Source of the DNA: Scalesia atractyloides | Taxonomy: Eukaryota; Streptophyta; Magnoliopsida; Asterales; Asteraceae | DNA: 64,000 nucleotides | Reading direction: 5' to 3' | Assembly (NCBI GenBank): GCA_947069175.1 | Contig: CAMTDV010000017.1 | Coordinates: forward strand, 39,689,126 to 39,753,125 | The notes under the pieces: model-generated | What the model was told of the DNA's origin: nothing | Database searches by the model: none | The model's input: only the letters and a program-made list of their open reading frames with translations | Part shown: positions 12,474 to 24,824 of the stretch, piece by piece | Layout: every line of letters begins with the position of its first letter | Numbering within the stretch: position 1 is the stretch's first letter | Made by a program: the position numbers and the translations under genes

Positions 12474-13912
12474 ATTTTACAAAACAAAGCAAAGCAGGCT
12501 ATCAGCAACAAACTATTTTTGGTATTTTAATTTTTTTTAATTTTTTTGGATTTTTTGAAAATTTTAATAAAAAATGGAACAAGCGTATATCATTTCTTTC
12601 GCGGTTGAAACTGAAAAATAATTTAGAAGGAAAAACCGGGTTACCGTTTACAAAAGCATAAGTCTTAAACAAACTCGCTCGAATGGAGATTGAGTACGGG
12701 CGAAGCGTTTTAAACCTGTACGTGCATATGAGTAAACCCAAGACCTCAGACTCAACCTAAAACTGAACGACTAAAACTAGACGAATCAATATACACTACC
12801 TCCTCCCCACACTTTAATTGTCCTCAATTAAATCCCAAGTGCCAAAACAAACCACATTGAGTGAATGAGTGCCAACCAAATTAAAGTTAGAAACTTTATA
12901 GTGTAATCAGTGAAACGAGTTAAAAATATGTTAAAAATCGCATTTGTATCCCGAAATTACCAACCCAAATCCCCAAACTCAATGTTGCTACATTCCAACC
13001 TATGGCAGTCATGAAACACATGACCTTCAACCCAAACCAACTCGTTTGCAACCTGCATTAAGCTTAACTACCCATCCCAAACCATCTGCAACCTCATACC
13101 TGCACTAGCATGCAACACAAACCTAGACTAAGACCCGACACAAAAACTAGCACCAATCTAACTAAATATTGAAATAACAGACTCATAGTACCAGAAATTA
13201 CAAGAAAACATACCTTGAAGTCGAGCTAGACAAGAAGTATTAGAAAAATTCTGGTTTGACGCTTGAAAACCCCGTAGAATCCCATGTTCATGGTGAAAGT
13301 TGTGTAATTTATGATGAAAATCGGATGGGTATTGATTGTAGGTGAAACAAGAGTGAAATTTTGGGTGAAAATGGCAGATTTGCGGAGGTAGGTGGTGGTT
13401 TTTAGTGGTTGTCGGTGGAATGAAGAAAAAGAATTAGAGTGAAATGGGGTGGTTAATGGGGTGAAAATCAAAAAGGGCTGCGGATAGGCTCTCTCGCGGG
13501 CCGCGAGAGATATAGAGCCTGCTCTCGCGCCCCGCGACCAGTTAAATAACGTCAGCTTTCTGCTCCCTCTGGAGGGCTGCGACAGGGAGAGCTTAGGCTC
13601 TCGCGCCCCGCCAGAGGGCAATTTTCACATAAAGTTTCGTGGTTTTGGCTGTTTCATGCCTTAGAAAAAAATTCAAACTTAACCAAACCTCCCCAAAACT
13701 TAACCAATATTTTTCTAACACTGGAACTTACCTGAAACTAGTTTTCTCGCCAATTGTTGAACATCTCTGGTAATGAATTCCTGCACATTGACTCAAAACG
13801 CAAAAACGAAGACCGAAAAACTACCAAAAACAATCATTAGCTACGAAAAACACACGAAAATTAATGAAATTACAAACGGTACAGATGTACACTTGGGTTT
13901 CCACCCAAAACA
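12474..13912 (-). other. Athila spacer between integrase and post-pol ORF, with GC palindromes
   Basis: Mostly non-coding. Between 13486 and 13620 there are several CTCTCGCG...CGCGAGAG-type dyads, for example CTCTCGCGGGCCGCGAGAG at 13492-13510. They match the style of the palindromes in this element's LTRs. A 131-residue open frame on the minus strand here is low-complexity and not convincing. Confidence 0.5.
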
Positions 13913-15217
13913 CTAAGTGGTGGCTTTTGGTGGAATTTCGAGAGGAGTTTCCTCCATCTCATTCTTATATATCGCTCCTCCAATATAGTGCTTCAAACGG
14001 TGGCCATTAACCTTCCAACTCCGGCCATCGGCCTTATCCATAATCTCAACTGCTCTGTACGGAAACACATAATGAACCATGTACGGTCCCGACCACTTCG
14101 ACTTCAACTTCCCTGCAAACAACTTCAATCTCGAATTGTAGAGAAGCACTCTATCACCCTTACTAAATTCTTGGATCTTCCTCAACTTACGATCATGTAG
14201 GGCTTTCGTTTTCTCCTTAATGCACCAAGATCGAGCATAAGCCGCATCCCTCAGCTCCTCAAGCTCATGAATTTGAAAGAAACATTTTCTAGCGGCTTCA
14301 GTCATATCAAGGTTAACGGTTTTCAAGGCCCAAAGTGCCCGATGCTCTAACTCTACGGGAAGATAAAAAGCTTTTCCATAGACGATCATGAATGGTGTGG
14401 TTCCTAAAGGTGTTTTGTAAGCGGTTCGAAACGCCCACAATGCATCGTCTAGCTTGTCAGACCAATCTCTTCTATTCTTTTTGACGGTCTTCTCTAAGAT
14501 ACATTTGATACCGCTATTCGCGTTCTCCACTTGACCACTCGTCTGTGGATGGTAAGCGGTAGACAAACGATGAGTGACTCCATAGCGTGCAAGCAACTTT
14601 TCCATCAATGCGTTGCAAAAATGAGTACCACGGTCACTAATTAGAGCCTTTAGTGTACCTAAACGGGAGAAGAGTTTCTTCATGAAATTCAACACTACTA
14701 GGGCCTCATTCGTAGGAAGAGCTTGAGCCTCAACCCACTTGGAAACGTAATCGATCGCCACAAGTATATATTGATTCCCTTTAAGACGGGAAAGGGTCCC
14801 ATGAAATTATTGCCCGAAACATCGAAAACCTCCAACACTTGGATAGGGTTTTTAGGCATCTCATCCTTGGCCGAAATGTTGCCGGTTCGTTGACAATCAT
14901 CACATGTTTTCACGAACGTAACGACATCACGAAGTATGTTAGGCCAATAAAACCTACAATCGAAAGCTTTGTGTGGTAGCATACGCACCATGGTGGCCTC
15001 CCGTTAGACCTTCATACACATGTTTAAGGATATTTAAACCTTTCTCTCTCGACACACATCGCCTAAGAATCCTATCTCCTCCTATTCTAAAGAGAAACGG
15101 ATCATCCCACATATACTTCCTCGACTCACTAAAGAATTTCCTTCTCTGCTGTGTGGTCATTCCCTTAACAATATTACCACTCGAAAGATAATTCGCCAAA
15201 TCACAAAACCATGGCAA
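13913..15217 (-). pseudogene. Athila integrase (broken)
   Basis: The enzyme inserts the cDNA into host DNA. From 15217 downward on the minus strand I see the zinc-binding part with HVYEGLTGGHHG and, in another frame, CDDCQRTGNI. The catalytic core begins near 14765 with IDYVSKWVEAQ (Asp 1), ISDRGTHF (Asp 2) and GQVENANSGIK (Glu). The C-terminal part has the GPY-like KSKWSGPYMV, and the frame stops at 13913. The core frame (13913-14761) is open for 282 residues with all three catalytic residues. The zinc part is split over two other frames (15217-14954 and 14991-14698), so at least two frameshifts exist. RT lies immediately upstream at 15334. Confidence 0.9.
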
Positions 15218-15333
15218 TCCCTCCTTTTCGGCCTCTACAAACTCAATCGACTCATGAGGGAACGTATCCCCTATTTCTTTCTCACGAATCTCCTCTCTCC
15301 TAGGGTCCTCTAAACGTGAAAGGTGACCGACTG

Positions 15334-16709
15334 CTACGTTTCAGCTCCCTTCTTATCTCTAATTTCAATGTTGAACTCGGAAAGCAAGAGAGTCCACCGA
15401 ATAAGTCGGGGTTTGGCGTCTTTCTTTTGGAAAAGAAAACGCAACACGGAGTGGTCAGTGAAAACAATGGTCTTGGAGAGCACGAGGTACGAACGGAACT
15501 TATCGAATGCGAAAACTACGGCTAAGAGTTCCTTCTCCGTGGTGGTGTAGTTCTCTTGAGCATCATTCAACGTCTTGCTCGCATAGTAAATTGGGTGAAA
15601 GTGCTTTTCCTTTATTTGTCCTAATACCACCCTAACGGCATAGTCACTCGCATCACACATGAGCTCAAATGGCAAGCTCCAATCGGGCGAGATAAGAATA
15701 GGTGCACTCACATGCTGCTCCTTCAAAAAGTTGAAGGCCTTAAGATACTCATCGTCAAAGATGAATGGAACATCCTTCTCCAAAAGACGAGTCATGGGGC
15801 GAGTGATCTTAGAAAAATCTCTAATGAAGCGTCTATAGAAGCCCGCCTGACCAAGAAAACTACGAATCGACTTTACTCTAGTGGGTGGATTCAACCTACT
15901 AATGGTGTCTATTTTCGCTCGATCTACCTCAATCCCATCCCTCGATATCTTATGACCTAAAACTACCCCTTCGGTCACCATGAAATGACACTTCTCCCAA
16001 TTCAGCATCAACTTCGTCTCAACACACCTCTTCAACCTCCTCTCAAGATTTCTCAAACACTCATCAAACGAGTTACCATAAACCGAGAAATTGTCCATGA
16101 AAACCTCCATGGAACTCTCAATCATATCCTGGAAGATGGCAACCATGCATCACTGAAAAGTCCCTGGAGCGTTACATAGCCCAAATAGCATGCGTTGGTA
16201 CGCATATGTGCCGTAGGGGCATGTGAAAGTAACCGGAAAAACCGTCGAGAAAATATTTAAATTGTTGACCCGCGAGACTCCAACATTTGAGCGATAAAGG
16301 GCAATGGGAAGTGGTCCTTTCGGGTGGCATCATTCAGCTTCCGGTAATCGATGCACACTCACCAACCCGTGACCGTACGAGAAGGGATAAGCTCGTTCTT
16401 GGAATTCATGAAAACGGCCATCCCTCCCTTCTTAGGGACAACCTGAGTGGGACTAACCCATGGCGAATCTGAGATGGGATATATCATCCCGACATCCATG
16501 AGTTTTAGAACCTCTTTCTTCACTACCTCTTGCATGTTTAGATTGAGGCGCCTTTGGGGGTGCATCACGGGTTTGAAATCGTCCTCCATGAGAATCCGGT
16601 GAGTGTAATAAGAAGGGCTTATGCCCTTAATGTCGGACAACCTCCATGCAATGGCCTCCTTGTTGGCCTTCGTCACCTCCAACAACTTCGACTTCTCCCC
16701 ATCTTCCAA
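15334..16709 (-). pseudogene. Athila reverse transcriptase and RNase H (broken)
   Basis: RT starts on the minus strand near 16709: KVPKK-type text as VVPKKGGM, RRLNLNMQEVVKKEVLKLMD and GMIYPISDSPWVSP. It is frameshifted around 16350-16150 (the residual FSGYFHMPL is in another frame) and resumes at 16146 with MVAIFQDMIESSMEVFMDNF. The catalytic box therefore reads FMDN where the family has FMDD. FLGQAGFYRRFIRDFSKI follows, then RNase H with CDASDYAV, TTTEKELLAVV and FTDHSVLRFLF. The Asp-to-Asn change plus frameshifts make the enzyme inactive. The family is secure from motif order. Confidence 0.9.
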
Positions 16710-18646
16710 CTTCGATGAAACGATAACGGGTAGCTTGGAACCCTCCCCTAAAAAGGCATATTCTAAATGAGAGGGAAGGACCTTAAGCTCTAGGGGTGGG
16801 GTTTGGGTGGTTTATCACTAACGCCTAACGCTTCAGGAATCAAAGGAATCCCTTTATCTTCTATCTCATCCAACCTCAACGACTCATCTTCAACTACCTC
16901 TCCTCTTAGTAAGTCGACTCCACTAATGAACCCTAGACACTAGTCAACGCACGAGATGAATGAGTTCAAGAAATACACGGAATGGCAAGGACCACTATAG
17001 GTATCGGAACCGCTCGGGTGGTTCATGGAACGATCTATCTCAAAAGTGACTCTCTCCTCACCAACTCTAAGTGTGATCTTACCATCAAAGACATCTATGA
17101 GAGCTTTAGTGGTACGCAAAAACGGACGACCAAGTATGATAGGAACTCTCTCATCAGCTTCCATATCAAGAATGGCGAAATCAGCGGGAAAAACGAACTT
17201 GTCGACCTTCACAAGCAAATTCTCGACAATACCCCTCGGGTATTTCACGGACCGATCGGCTAAAGATAATGTCATACGGGTAGGTGAGAGTTTGCCTAAA
17301 TCAAGCTTCTCGTAGAGAGAAAAGGGCATCAAATTGATGCTAGTACCTAGGTTGGCTAAAGCACGAGTATTGGTGTTACTACCGAATAGACATGGGATGG
17401 TGAAGATGTCGGGATCGGTGATCTTCTCTGGAAGCTTATTCAAAACAACTGTGGAACACCCTCCGTTCAATGGAACATTCGATAACTCCCCCAACTTCTC
17501 CTTGTTTCTAAGAAGGTCCTTTAAGAATTTGGCGTACTTGGGCATGGATTGGAGTGCCTCAATGAAAGGTAGATTAATCTTCAATTGCTTGAAGATATCT
17601 AAGAATTGCCCGTATTCCCTAGAGTACTTTTGGTTCTTAAGACGTGTAGGAAACAGGACACGAGAATGATCTACGAGTGGAGATGGTCTAATGTCTACGG
17701 GTGGTTTCTCTACTCTCTTCTCTCCTTGGGGCTTACCGGTCTGTGCGGTACTTGTTGGGTCTAGCCTCGGTTGCACTTTGCCGGGAGCCTCCATCTCGAT
17801 CTCTTCATCTACAATCTCCTCATCTTCTTCTACTACTCTCTCCTCAACTCTCGGGTTCCCTACGGTTTTGCCACTACGAGTGGTAATGGCTTTAGCATGG
17901 GCGTTAGGGTTTTGTTGGGTGTTACCTGCAAACTGACCGGGTAACATCTCTTCAAGCTTCCTAGACATGTCACCTACGACCCTTTGAAGGTCTTGGAAAG
18001 AGGATTGGTAGTTCTTAAGCATAAGGTCGTGTTCGGAGAGGACTTTTTGAGTGGTTTGGTCTTTAACGACTAACTGACTCATCATTGCCTCTATCCTCTC
18101 AAGACTACTCCCTACATCACTAGTTGGACCCTGAACTGGTGGAACCTGACTATTTGAACCCCCATCCCTGACTTGACAATTGAACCCCTTATTGAACTGC
18201 CCATTTGAACCCCCACCAAATAAAGAACCCTGCCCCATGCTCGATTTTGAGTTAATTGGAAACCAGGGGGGTTACCGGTGGAACGAAAGTTATTATTATT
18301 ATGCCAACTCGAATTAAAACTACTACCAAACCCACTAGATTGACCTCTACCTTGACCCCTCCAACGAAATCTACCTGCACCTCGCCAACTAATAATGGAC
18401 ACACACTCGTATCGTGACCCCCTCGACAATACTCACACTTATCAACTTTTGCCTTAATCTCCTTGAGCTCTCTAATGACGTCCAACACGTCGGCTATACT
18501 AGGATCCATAGTGACATAGTTCACCCCACGAGTGGGTGCACTAGTAGTGGAATTTGAATTTCCACCGGAAGACCGTCGATCGGATCGCGACTGAGATTGA
18601 GATTGGGCAAAACTCTCGAAACACTCTAAACACTCGGCAACAGTAA
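16710..18646 (-). pseudogene. Athila gag C-terminal part and aspartic protease
   Basis: The main frame (18238-16940, 432 residues) carries a glutamine/asparagine-rich linker, an acidic stretch near residue 150 (EEDEEIVDEEIEME), then the retropepsin-like domain. That domain has ALANLGTSINLMP, LADRSVKYPRGIVENLLV, FPADFAILDME and IILGRPFLRT. The usual D(S/T)G reads NLG here; Athila proteases often read DLG. Upstream, 18524-18252 holds CEYCRGGHDTSVC, a zinc-knuckle-like part of gag, one frameshift away. 16939-16710 joins protease to RT and has several stops. The 5' part of gag lies beyond the nested element, at 26512-27322. Confidence 0.85.
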
Positions 18647-18651
18647 GAATG

Positions 18652-20393
18652 TGATGTGTACAAAATGCAACATATAAATTACATCAACTGAGGCATAAAA
18701 CTAGCCCTTTTTTAGTACTAATGTTGGAAAAAGCACGGTTCTTTGTTCCTTTTATATTTTCAAGAATGTAAGAATGTGATGTGTGCAAAATGCAACATAT
18801 AAATTACATCAACTGAGCATGAAAGAACGAAAGAAGCAAATAAGCAGCCAAAACCAACATAAATATGAAAAATAAGGAATAACAAACCATGCCGACCCCT
18901 CAGCAACAGCCCAAAAGACAAACACAAGGTTATAGAAGACGAACACGGGCCGTGTCCATCCAACACGGGGCGTGGTCAGACCCTACACTTCAAGATAAAA
19001 CCTGCAGAAGCTTCTACGCCCACCACGGGGCTGTGCCCAGGCCAACATGGGGCATGGTCAACTATAAGATTTGGAGAATCTAGATAGTACAACGAACAGT
19101 TGACCACGTGGCCGTGCCCAGAGGCCACGGGGTCATGTGGGGACCTCTGTTGGCAGATGCAATTAATGAAGAAAGAGAAGGATGATGGCAACGGGCTGTG
19201 CCCACTGGACACGGGGCCGTGGCCGGGCTTCTGTTTTGACTATAAATAGGGGTGCTTGGTTCCCTTCAAAGGCATCCCTTGGCAAACCACTTCTCTCTCA
19301 CTTTGCCACCACTACAACACCAACACCCACCACCATTGCCCATCTTTCATCTTTAGAGTGTGTAGTAGTCTCATGATCCAAGATTGATTGTAAGGGTTTT
19401 TGTCAATGAAAGGCCATGCTTGGATAATCTCTTACATCACTTGGTGAAGACAAGTCTTTAATGTATTACTTTTAAATTTTAATCTTTCAGCACTTTTTGT
19501 TTGGGTTTGTATTAATGACTTTAATAACTAGTTTCTTATGTTGAAAGTGAATTTTCCTACCATTTCTTCATGATGTCATTGATTTGCTCATTCGTGTCTT
19601 TATGGTCTATATAAAGCGCGTTAACTAACCTGGTAGGAGGTTAGAAGGGTGGTTTGGTAAAATTCTTGTCTTGTTCAGTGTATAGATCATGCGAGGATTT
19701 GGTTCGAGCTTATTAGGACCTCCTTCAATACCCTAAAGGTATTGGATGGCGGGGGTGCGAACGGGTTGAACCCATCATACGTAAACTACTATTAATATTT
19801 GAAACTGGTACTTGGGATTGTATCCTTGCTAACTGAAACCACTTAGCCGAGGGTAACGTCACCTTCAAAAGAGGGGCCTACCACTTTTCGCATTGATAAC
19901 TTACTTAATTGTCTTCCAATATTCCGACCCTTTGGGATTGTATCTCTGCTGACTCAAACCACTGGGTTGAGGGTAACGTCACCTTCAAAAGAGAGGCCTA
20001 CTACTATAACTAAGATAATCTCTTAAAAAGTCCGAAAGTGCGAAAATCATCAAAGGATACATTAAAGATAAGTTGGATCCAAGTGATTCTATCTTGTCTA
20101 TCTTTTCTTTTTATTTTATTTATCTTCTTATTTTTATTTTTATTTTTATACATGAAACTTTTATAAAAAATTTAGATTGATTAGTCGTTGACGATAAACC
20201 AGTATTTAAAGCTCTTGTGTCCTTGGACGATCTCGGTATCTTACCAACGCTATACTACGCTCACGATGGGTGCACTTGCCCAAGTGTGTGTTTACTGTTA
20301 GTATAATATCGTGTTTTATAAATTTAAACTTGACTAATGCGTAAAATGAACTTAAAATAATAACAAAAAATATAGTACGCTCAACGCACACTA
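18652..20393 (+). repeat. 5' LTR of pol-less Athila-type element
   Basis: About 1.74 kb. TATAAATAGG lies at 19241-19250. Upstream of it, 18936-19235 is packed with CACGGGGCCGTG-type palindromes (a perfect one at 19210-19221). The first 125 bp are duplicated: TGATGTGT occurs at 18652 and again at 18777, each preceded by GTAAGAATG. So the duplication includes a few bases of outside DNA, followed by a short deletion relative to the 3' LTR. In the R/U5 part a TTGGGATTGTATC...GGGTAACGTCACCTTCAAAAGA block occurs twice, near 19813 and 19933. Confidence 0.9.
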
Positions 20394-20928
20394 AGTTTTT
20401 GGCGCTGTTGCCGGGGACACAAGCATTTTGAGAAAGTTTAAAATCAACGGCCTAATTATTTTTAACAATTTTTTTTTCAATTTTAGGAATTTTATCGATT
20501 TTTATAAAAATCTGCACTTTCTGCAAAGTGCAGCACGGGCCGTGCCGGGTCAGACACGGGGCCGTCCCCAACACCATCACTGGCAGTAAAAATTTTCTAA
20601 GTCAAAGTAGAGTGAACACGGGGCCGTGGCGATGCAGCACGGGGCCGTGCCTAGCTCCCCTGTAACTAGGATCCAGAAAATTGATTTACTGCATCTCGAC
20701 CACGGGTTGTGGCCATTAAACACGGGGCCATGGTGAGAAAATCTGACCCAGATTTCTTTTGTTCTAATCGCAGGACTTCGAACTCGATTGCAGGGCCTGA
20801 AATCTCTACACCGTGCATGAGCTCTAGTTCCGATAAAGACATAAAAGAACCTCTAGACAAACCCGAACGCTTTCTAAGAAAAAGACTAAGACAAGAATAA
20901 AGAGAAAGCTTTAGAGGATCAATGCCCA
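20394..20928 (+). promoter_or_regulatory. PBS and untranslated leader with CACGGGGCCGTG palindromes
   Basis: The PBS-like run TTTTTGGCGCTGTTGCCGGG starts near 20396, the Athila/Tat type of primer site. The leader then holds at least five GC dyads of the CACGGGCCGTG type between 20534 and 20730. No coding text precedes the gag start at 20929. Confidence 0.7.
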
Positions 20929-21666
20929 ATGGCGGATCAACGTACCCTAATGGATTACCTACATCCAACGGTCGCTAATCTTGGGGCCGCGATCAATGCA
21001 CCGAATGTTGATGCTGAAAACTTCGAACTAAGGCCGCATTTGATTCAAATGCTCCAAAATTCTGCCACATTTCACGACCTTCCCGATGAAGATCCCCATT
21101 TATATATTACCAACTTTTTGGAAATATGTGACACCTTCCGAATCAATGGAGCATCGAACGTCGCCATTCGCCTCCGGATGTTCCCATTTTCACTAAAGGA
21201 CCGAGCTAAGGCTTGGCTAAACACCCTCCCAAGTGGTTTGGTAAACACTTGGGATGAACTTGCCCAAAAGTTTCTATACAAATATTTCCCACCCTCTAAA
21301 ACCGCTAAATTAATGACAGAAATAAACACTTATTCACAAGAGGACGGGGAAACTATGTATGAAACTTGGGAAAGATTCAAAGAGCTCTTAAGAAAATGCC
21401 CACACCATGGTCTCGAAGTATGGCAACAAGTATCCACTTTCTATAATGGTTTGTTGCCACACACAAGACAAACACTCGACTCAAGCTCCGGGGGACTCCT
21501 AGGCAATAGACGCCCAAACGAAATTTACAATCAAATTGAGGAAATTGCTCAAAACAATTTTCAATGGCACACCCCCGAGGTTCAAAATCTATTGCCCCGG
21601 GCGCCCATAAGGTTGACGAAAACACCTCTTTACAAGCCCAAACCGAAGCCTTATCCTCGAAAATAA
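20929..21666 (+). pseudogene. gag of pol-less Athila-type element
   Basis: Structural capsid-type protein (Retrotrans_gag). The frame opens at ATG 20929 (MADQRTLMDYLHP) and runs 245 residues. Family text is clear: HLIQMLQNSATFHDLPDEDP near residue 35, LRMFPFSLKDRAKAWLNTLP near 90, FLYKYFPPSKTAKLM near 115, and ETWERFKELLRKCPHHGLE near 145. The frame stops at 21664-21666, shorter than expected. Gag-like proline/glutamine-rich text continues in other frames to about 22390, so the 3' part is degraded. The domain itself is intact, and this is one of the few long open frames here. It might still make a truncated capsid protein. Confidence 0.85.
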
Positions 21667-22392
21667 AAAAAATTTGAAATGACGAAAACGACTTCGGTTA
21701 TGGCCACATGAAAATTGGAGTTGTATGAAAGACATGGAAAATCAAACTAAATTGGTAAACTACGTAGATAATCGACCTAGACCATCGGGCCCCCATATAG
21801 GTACCTATAACCAAGGTTGGGGAAACCATCCTAACCTTGGTTGGAGGGAGCCAGGGAATAGAGTAACCAACAAAATCAAAATCAAAGACCTAACTTTCAA
21901 CAATAACCAAGAAACGAATCACAAAATTTCACTCAACAACAAGGGGGCCGAGAGAGGATTGAAGACCTCATCACACGCCTTATTTGTGAAACCGAAAAAG
22001 GCACTTGGATCGGTTCTCAAAAACAGAATCCGATATTAGAAAGTAACGAGCAAGTATTCAAAACATTGAAAAACAACTGAGCCAACTCGCCCAAAATTTC
22101 TCCGAAAGACCACAAGACACACTACCTAGCAATACCGAAACAAATCCAAACGCACAAGTACACTTCATAACCTTAAGAAACCAAAAAGTGGGTCCTGAGG
22201 AAACACCGCCACAATCCATCAACAACAGTCCACCTGAACAAAGCACATACACACACACACACCTCCTAACCACCAAGAAACCATTACCACACAAAATCCC
22301 AAACCAACAACCCCTCGGTACCCTACCCCGGTCGTTTACTTCACCAAAAGACCGATGAGCAATTCACGAAATTCATAAACCTCCTAAAACAA
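21667..22392 (+). pseudogene. degraded gag C-terminus and linker
   Basis: Between gag and protease, readable fragments such as LEKQLSQLAQNFSERPQ (near 22061) are spread over changing frames with stops. No zinc knuckle is recognisable. It separates the gag frame from the protease frame, so no single gag-pro polyprotein can be made. Confidence 0.6.
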
Positions 22393-23013
22393 TTGCATAT
22401 CAACCTCCCGTTTGTAGAAGTCGTCACTCAAATACCAAATGATTCAAAGTTTATGAAAGACTTCCTCACCCACAAACGAAAGATTGAAATGTTGCAATTA
22501 GTTAACTTAAGTGAAGAATGCTCCGCCATGCTTCTCAACAAACTCCCCCAAAAGAAAATCGACTCCGGAAGCTTCACCATTCCTTGCTCCATTGGGGGAT
22601 CACCTATCCGAAATGCACTAGCCGACCTTGGGGCTAGCATCAATCTCATGCCCGCATTGATGTTTGACCGATTCGGACTTGGGAAACCAAGCCCCACGAA
22701 AATGAGCATCCAACTCGCTGATAGGTCGATCAAACACCCTCAAAGCGTCGCCGAGAACCTCTTGGTCAAAGTTGGGGAATTCATTTTCCCAGCCGACTTT
22801 GTCATCCTCGACATGGAGGAAGACGCCGAAGTTCCACTCATTTTAGGAAGACCATTCCTCGCCACCGCTCGTGCCATGGTGGATATGAGTGACGGAAAAC
22901 TCACATTAAGGGTAAGAGACAAGGAATTGAAGTTCGGGGTAGGAAAGAGAATGGAGGATGACTCGATCAACGACCTGGATGTCATAGACTCAAGCTTAGA
23001 TGACGCACTCTGA
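22393..23013 (+). pseudogene. retropepsin-like protease of pol-less Athila-type element
   Basis: An open frame of 206 residues carries ALADLGASINLMP (active-site box in the DLG form usual for Athila), MSIQLADRSIKHPQSVAENLL, FPADFVILDMEEDAEVP and LILGRPFLATARAMVD. It ends with an acidic tail and a stop at 23011-23013. The domain is uninterrupted, but it lacks its own good upstream context because gag is broken before it. In an autonomous Athila this frame would run on into RT. Here the trailer starts at once, which is the main evidence that pol has been lost. Confidence 0.85.
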
Positions 23014-24824
23014 TGATGCAGCATGAGGTGCAATGCATCCCGCTCGAGTAGCATATGACAGGTATTGGGTCTAAGCAAGGACCCTTATTAACGTGGCGCA
23101 CCACGGAGGCATTCCGTGGAACTATCCTTAGTATTAACTTAGTGTAACTTTTTTGTTTCCTAGTTTAGTTTTCCTTTTCAGAAATAAAACACACGAGAAA
23201 AGATGAAAAATGCCCAAGGGACGTCAAAACCACACCCCATGCATGAAAACTGTGCCTACCGACAACTTTCGCATCTTTACAGCATGTGCAGCACGGGTCC
23301 GTGCTCAGTTCAACACGCCCCGTGCCCAGATTCTGCTGAAAAAAATTCTGAAACAGGTTATTGACCACGGGCCGTGTTGACTGGCCACGCCCCGTGGTCA
23401 AGCTTCTGTAAGTTTTGTCACTGGCACTCTGGACACGGGGCCGTGCCCGGACCACACGGGCTCGTGCCCAGGTGCCTAGTAACATAATAATTTGTTTTTT
23501 AACACGCTTTTACGCATTCGAATCAACCGAAAAATTTATATTTGGACACATTGAGGACAATGTGTAATTTAAGTGTGGGGGGGGGGGGGCACTAACACTT
23601 TGAATCTAGCAAGTCCTAATAACAAGCCTTACACAAAACTCTATTGGAACCGCTAAATACCCCAAATCTTTTTCAAAAATTTTCATTTTCTTACTTGTCT
23701 TGGTTTAATTTGCGAATAACAAGTTCTAAAAAGTTATGATTTTACAAATTTACAACCGATAGCGTTGTAATAATAAGAACCAAATAAGAAAAAATATATA
23801 AAAAGGGCATGATAGATCTTTTTAAAATTTGATTATATATACTTGATCACATTACAAACCCATTCCCACAATAAGTGAGCTTTGAGTCTTTATCGAGCAT
23901 ACATTCATCTTTAAACTAAATGCTCATCTTCGTTTCTTGTGTGAATAGCCGCTTGGTTCTTAGGACTCTAGAACTTGCCAAGAAGACACGTTACAAATCC
24001 TTACCAATATAAACCCAAGTATGTAAATGATGGAGGCACTAGGACTAACCCGTTTTTCATTCAAAACCATTATTTTCCTTTCTTTTTACCCATTACCAAA
24101 ATCCCCCTAGTTAACCCCTTTTGAGCCTAAACCTTTTTCATTTCAAACCCGAAAAACAAAACATCCATTAACCACCAAAACCCTTTTTCATTTCAAACCC
24201 ATTTATTTTAGTAAAATCTCTCGTTATATATATATGAAAAAACACCATATCTCTTTAAACCAAACAAGTTCTTTCAAAAAAACTTGTTTGAAAATGATTG
24301 GTTTAAGGAAATAAACAATTTTTACGATAACTCACGCTTTTTACGCCTTTCGCCATTTTGCTAACCGCTAACCCAAAAAAATCACCTACCCTTAGCCCAA
24401 GCCTAACCCTTTCAAAGTCCTCTTGATACTCGCAAAGTTTTATAGTTAAAAAGGAGGAGGTTTGATCACTTGGAAAGCATATGGTAGAAATAAGTTCCAA
24501 ACCGGAATCGAGCGATATCACAAAAATACATCTTCCGCCAAGTGTTGAGTGATCTTTTGTGAGGTACGTGAACTTGTATATAAATATAATTTTAAGGAGG
24601 CATGTTATGCCCAAATAAATAATTTTCTTAAAAAACTGTTCTAAATAAATTATGACGAATAGGATTGTAAATAAAGTAAAAACAAATTTTAAATAAAGAT
24701 CTTGGATTCCCGACACTCAAAGACAAACCACAAAACTTCTTCTCTACCTATTCCATTTGGGTGTCTAAGCCACATTTAAAGAGTTTTGCTTGAGGACAAG
24801 CAAAGATTCAAGTGTGGGGATATT
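23014..24824 (+). other. non-coding trailer with two PPT-like motifs
   Basis: GC palindromes of the CACGGGCCGTG type recur at 23289-23470. The motif TTGAGGACAA...TTTAAGTGTGGGG with a long G run lies at 23549-23590. A close relative, TTGAGGACAA...TTCAAGTGTGGGG, lies at 24791-24820 next to the 3' LTR. The second is the expected PPT position. No protein domain is recognisable, and a minus-strand open frame at 24303-24716 is not convincing. Confidence 0.65.

Noticed and set aside
24303..24716. 137-residue minus-strand open frame in the pol-less Athila-type element
   Set aside because: Antisense, hydrophobic low-complexity text in AT-rich trailer DNA, without a recognisable domain.
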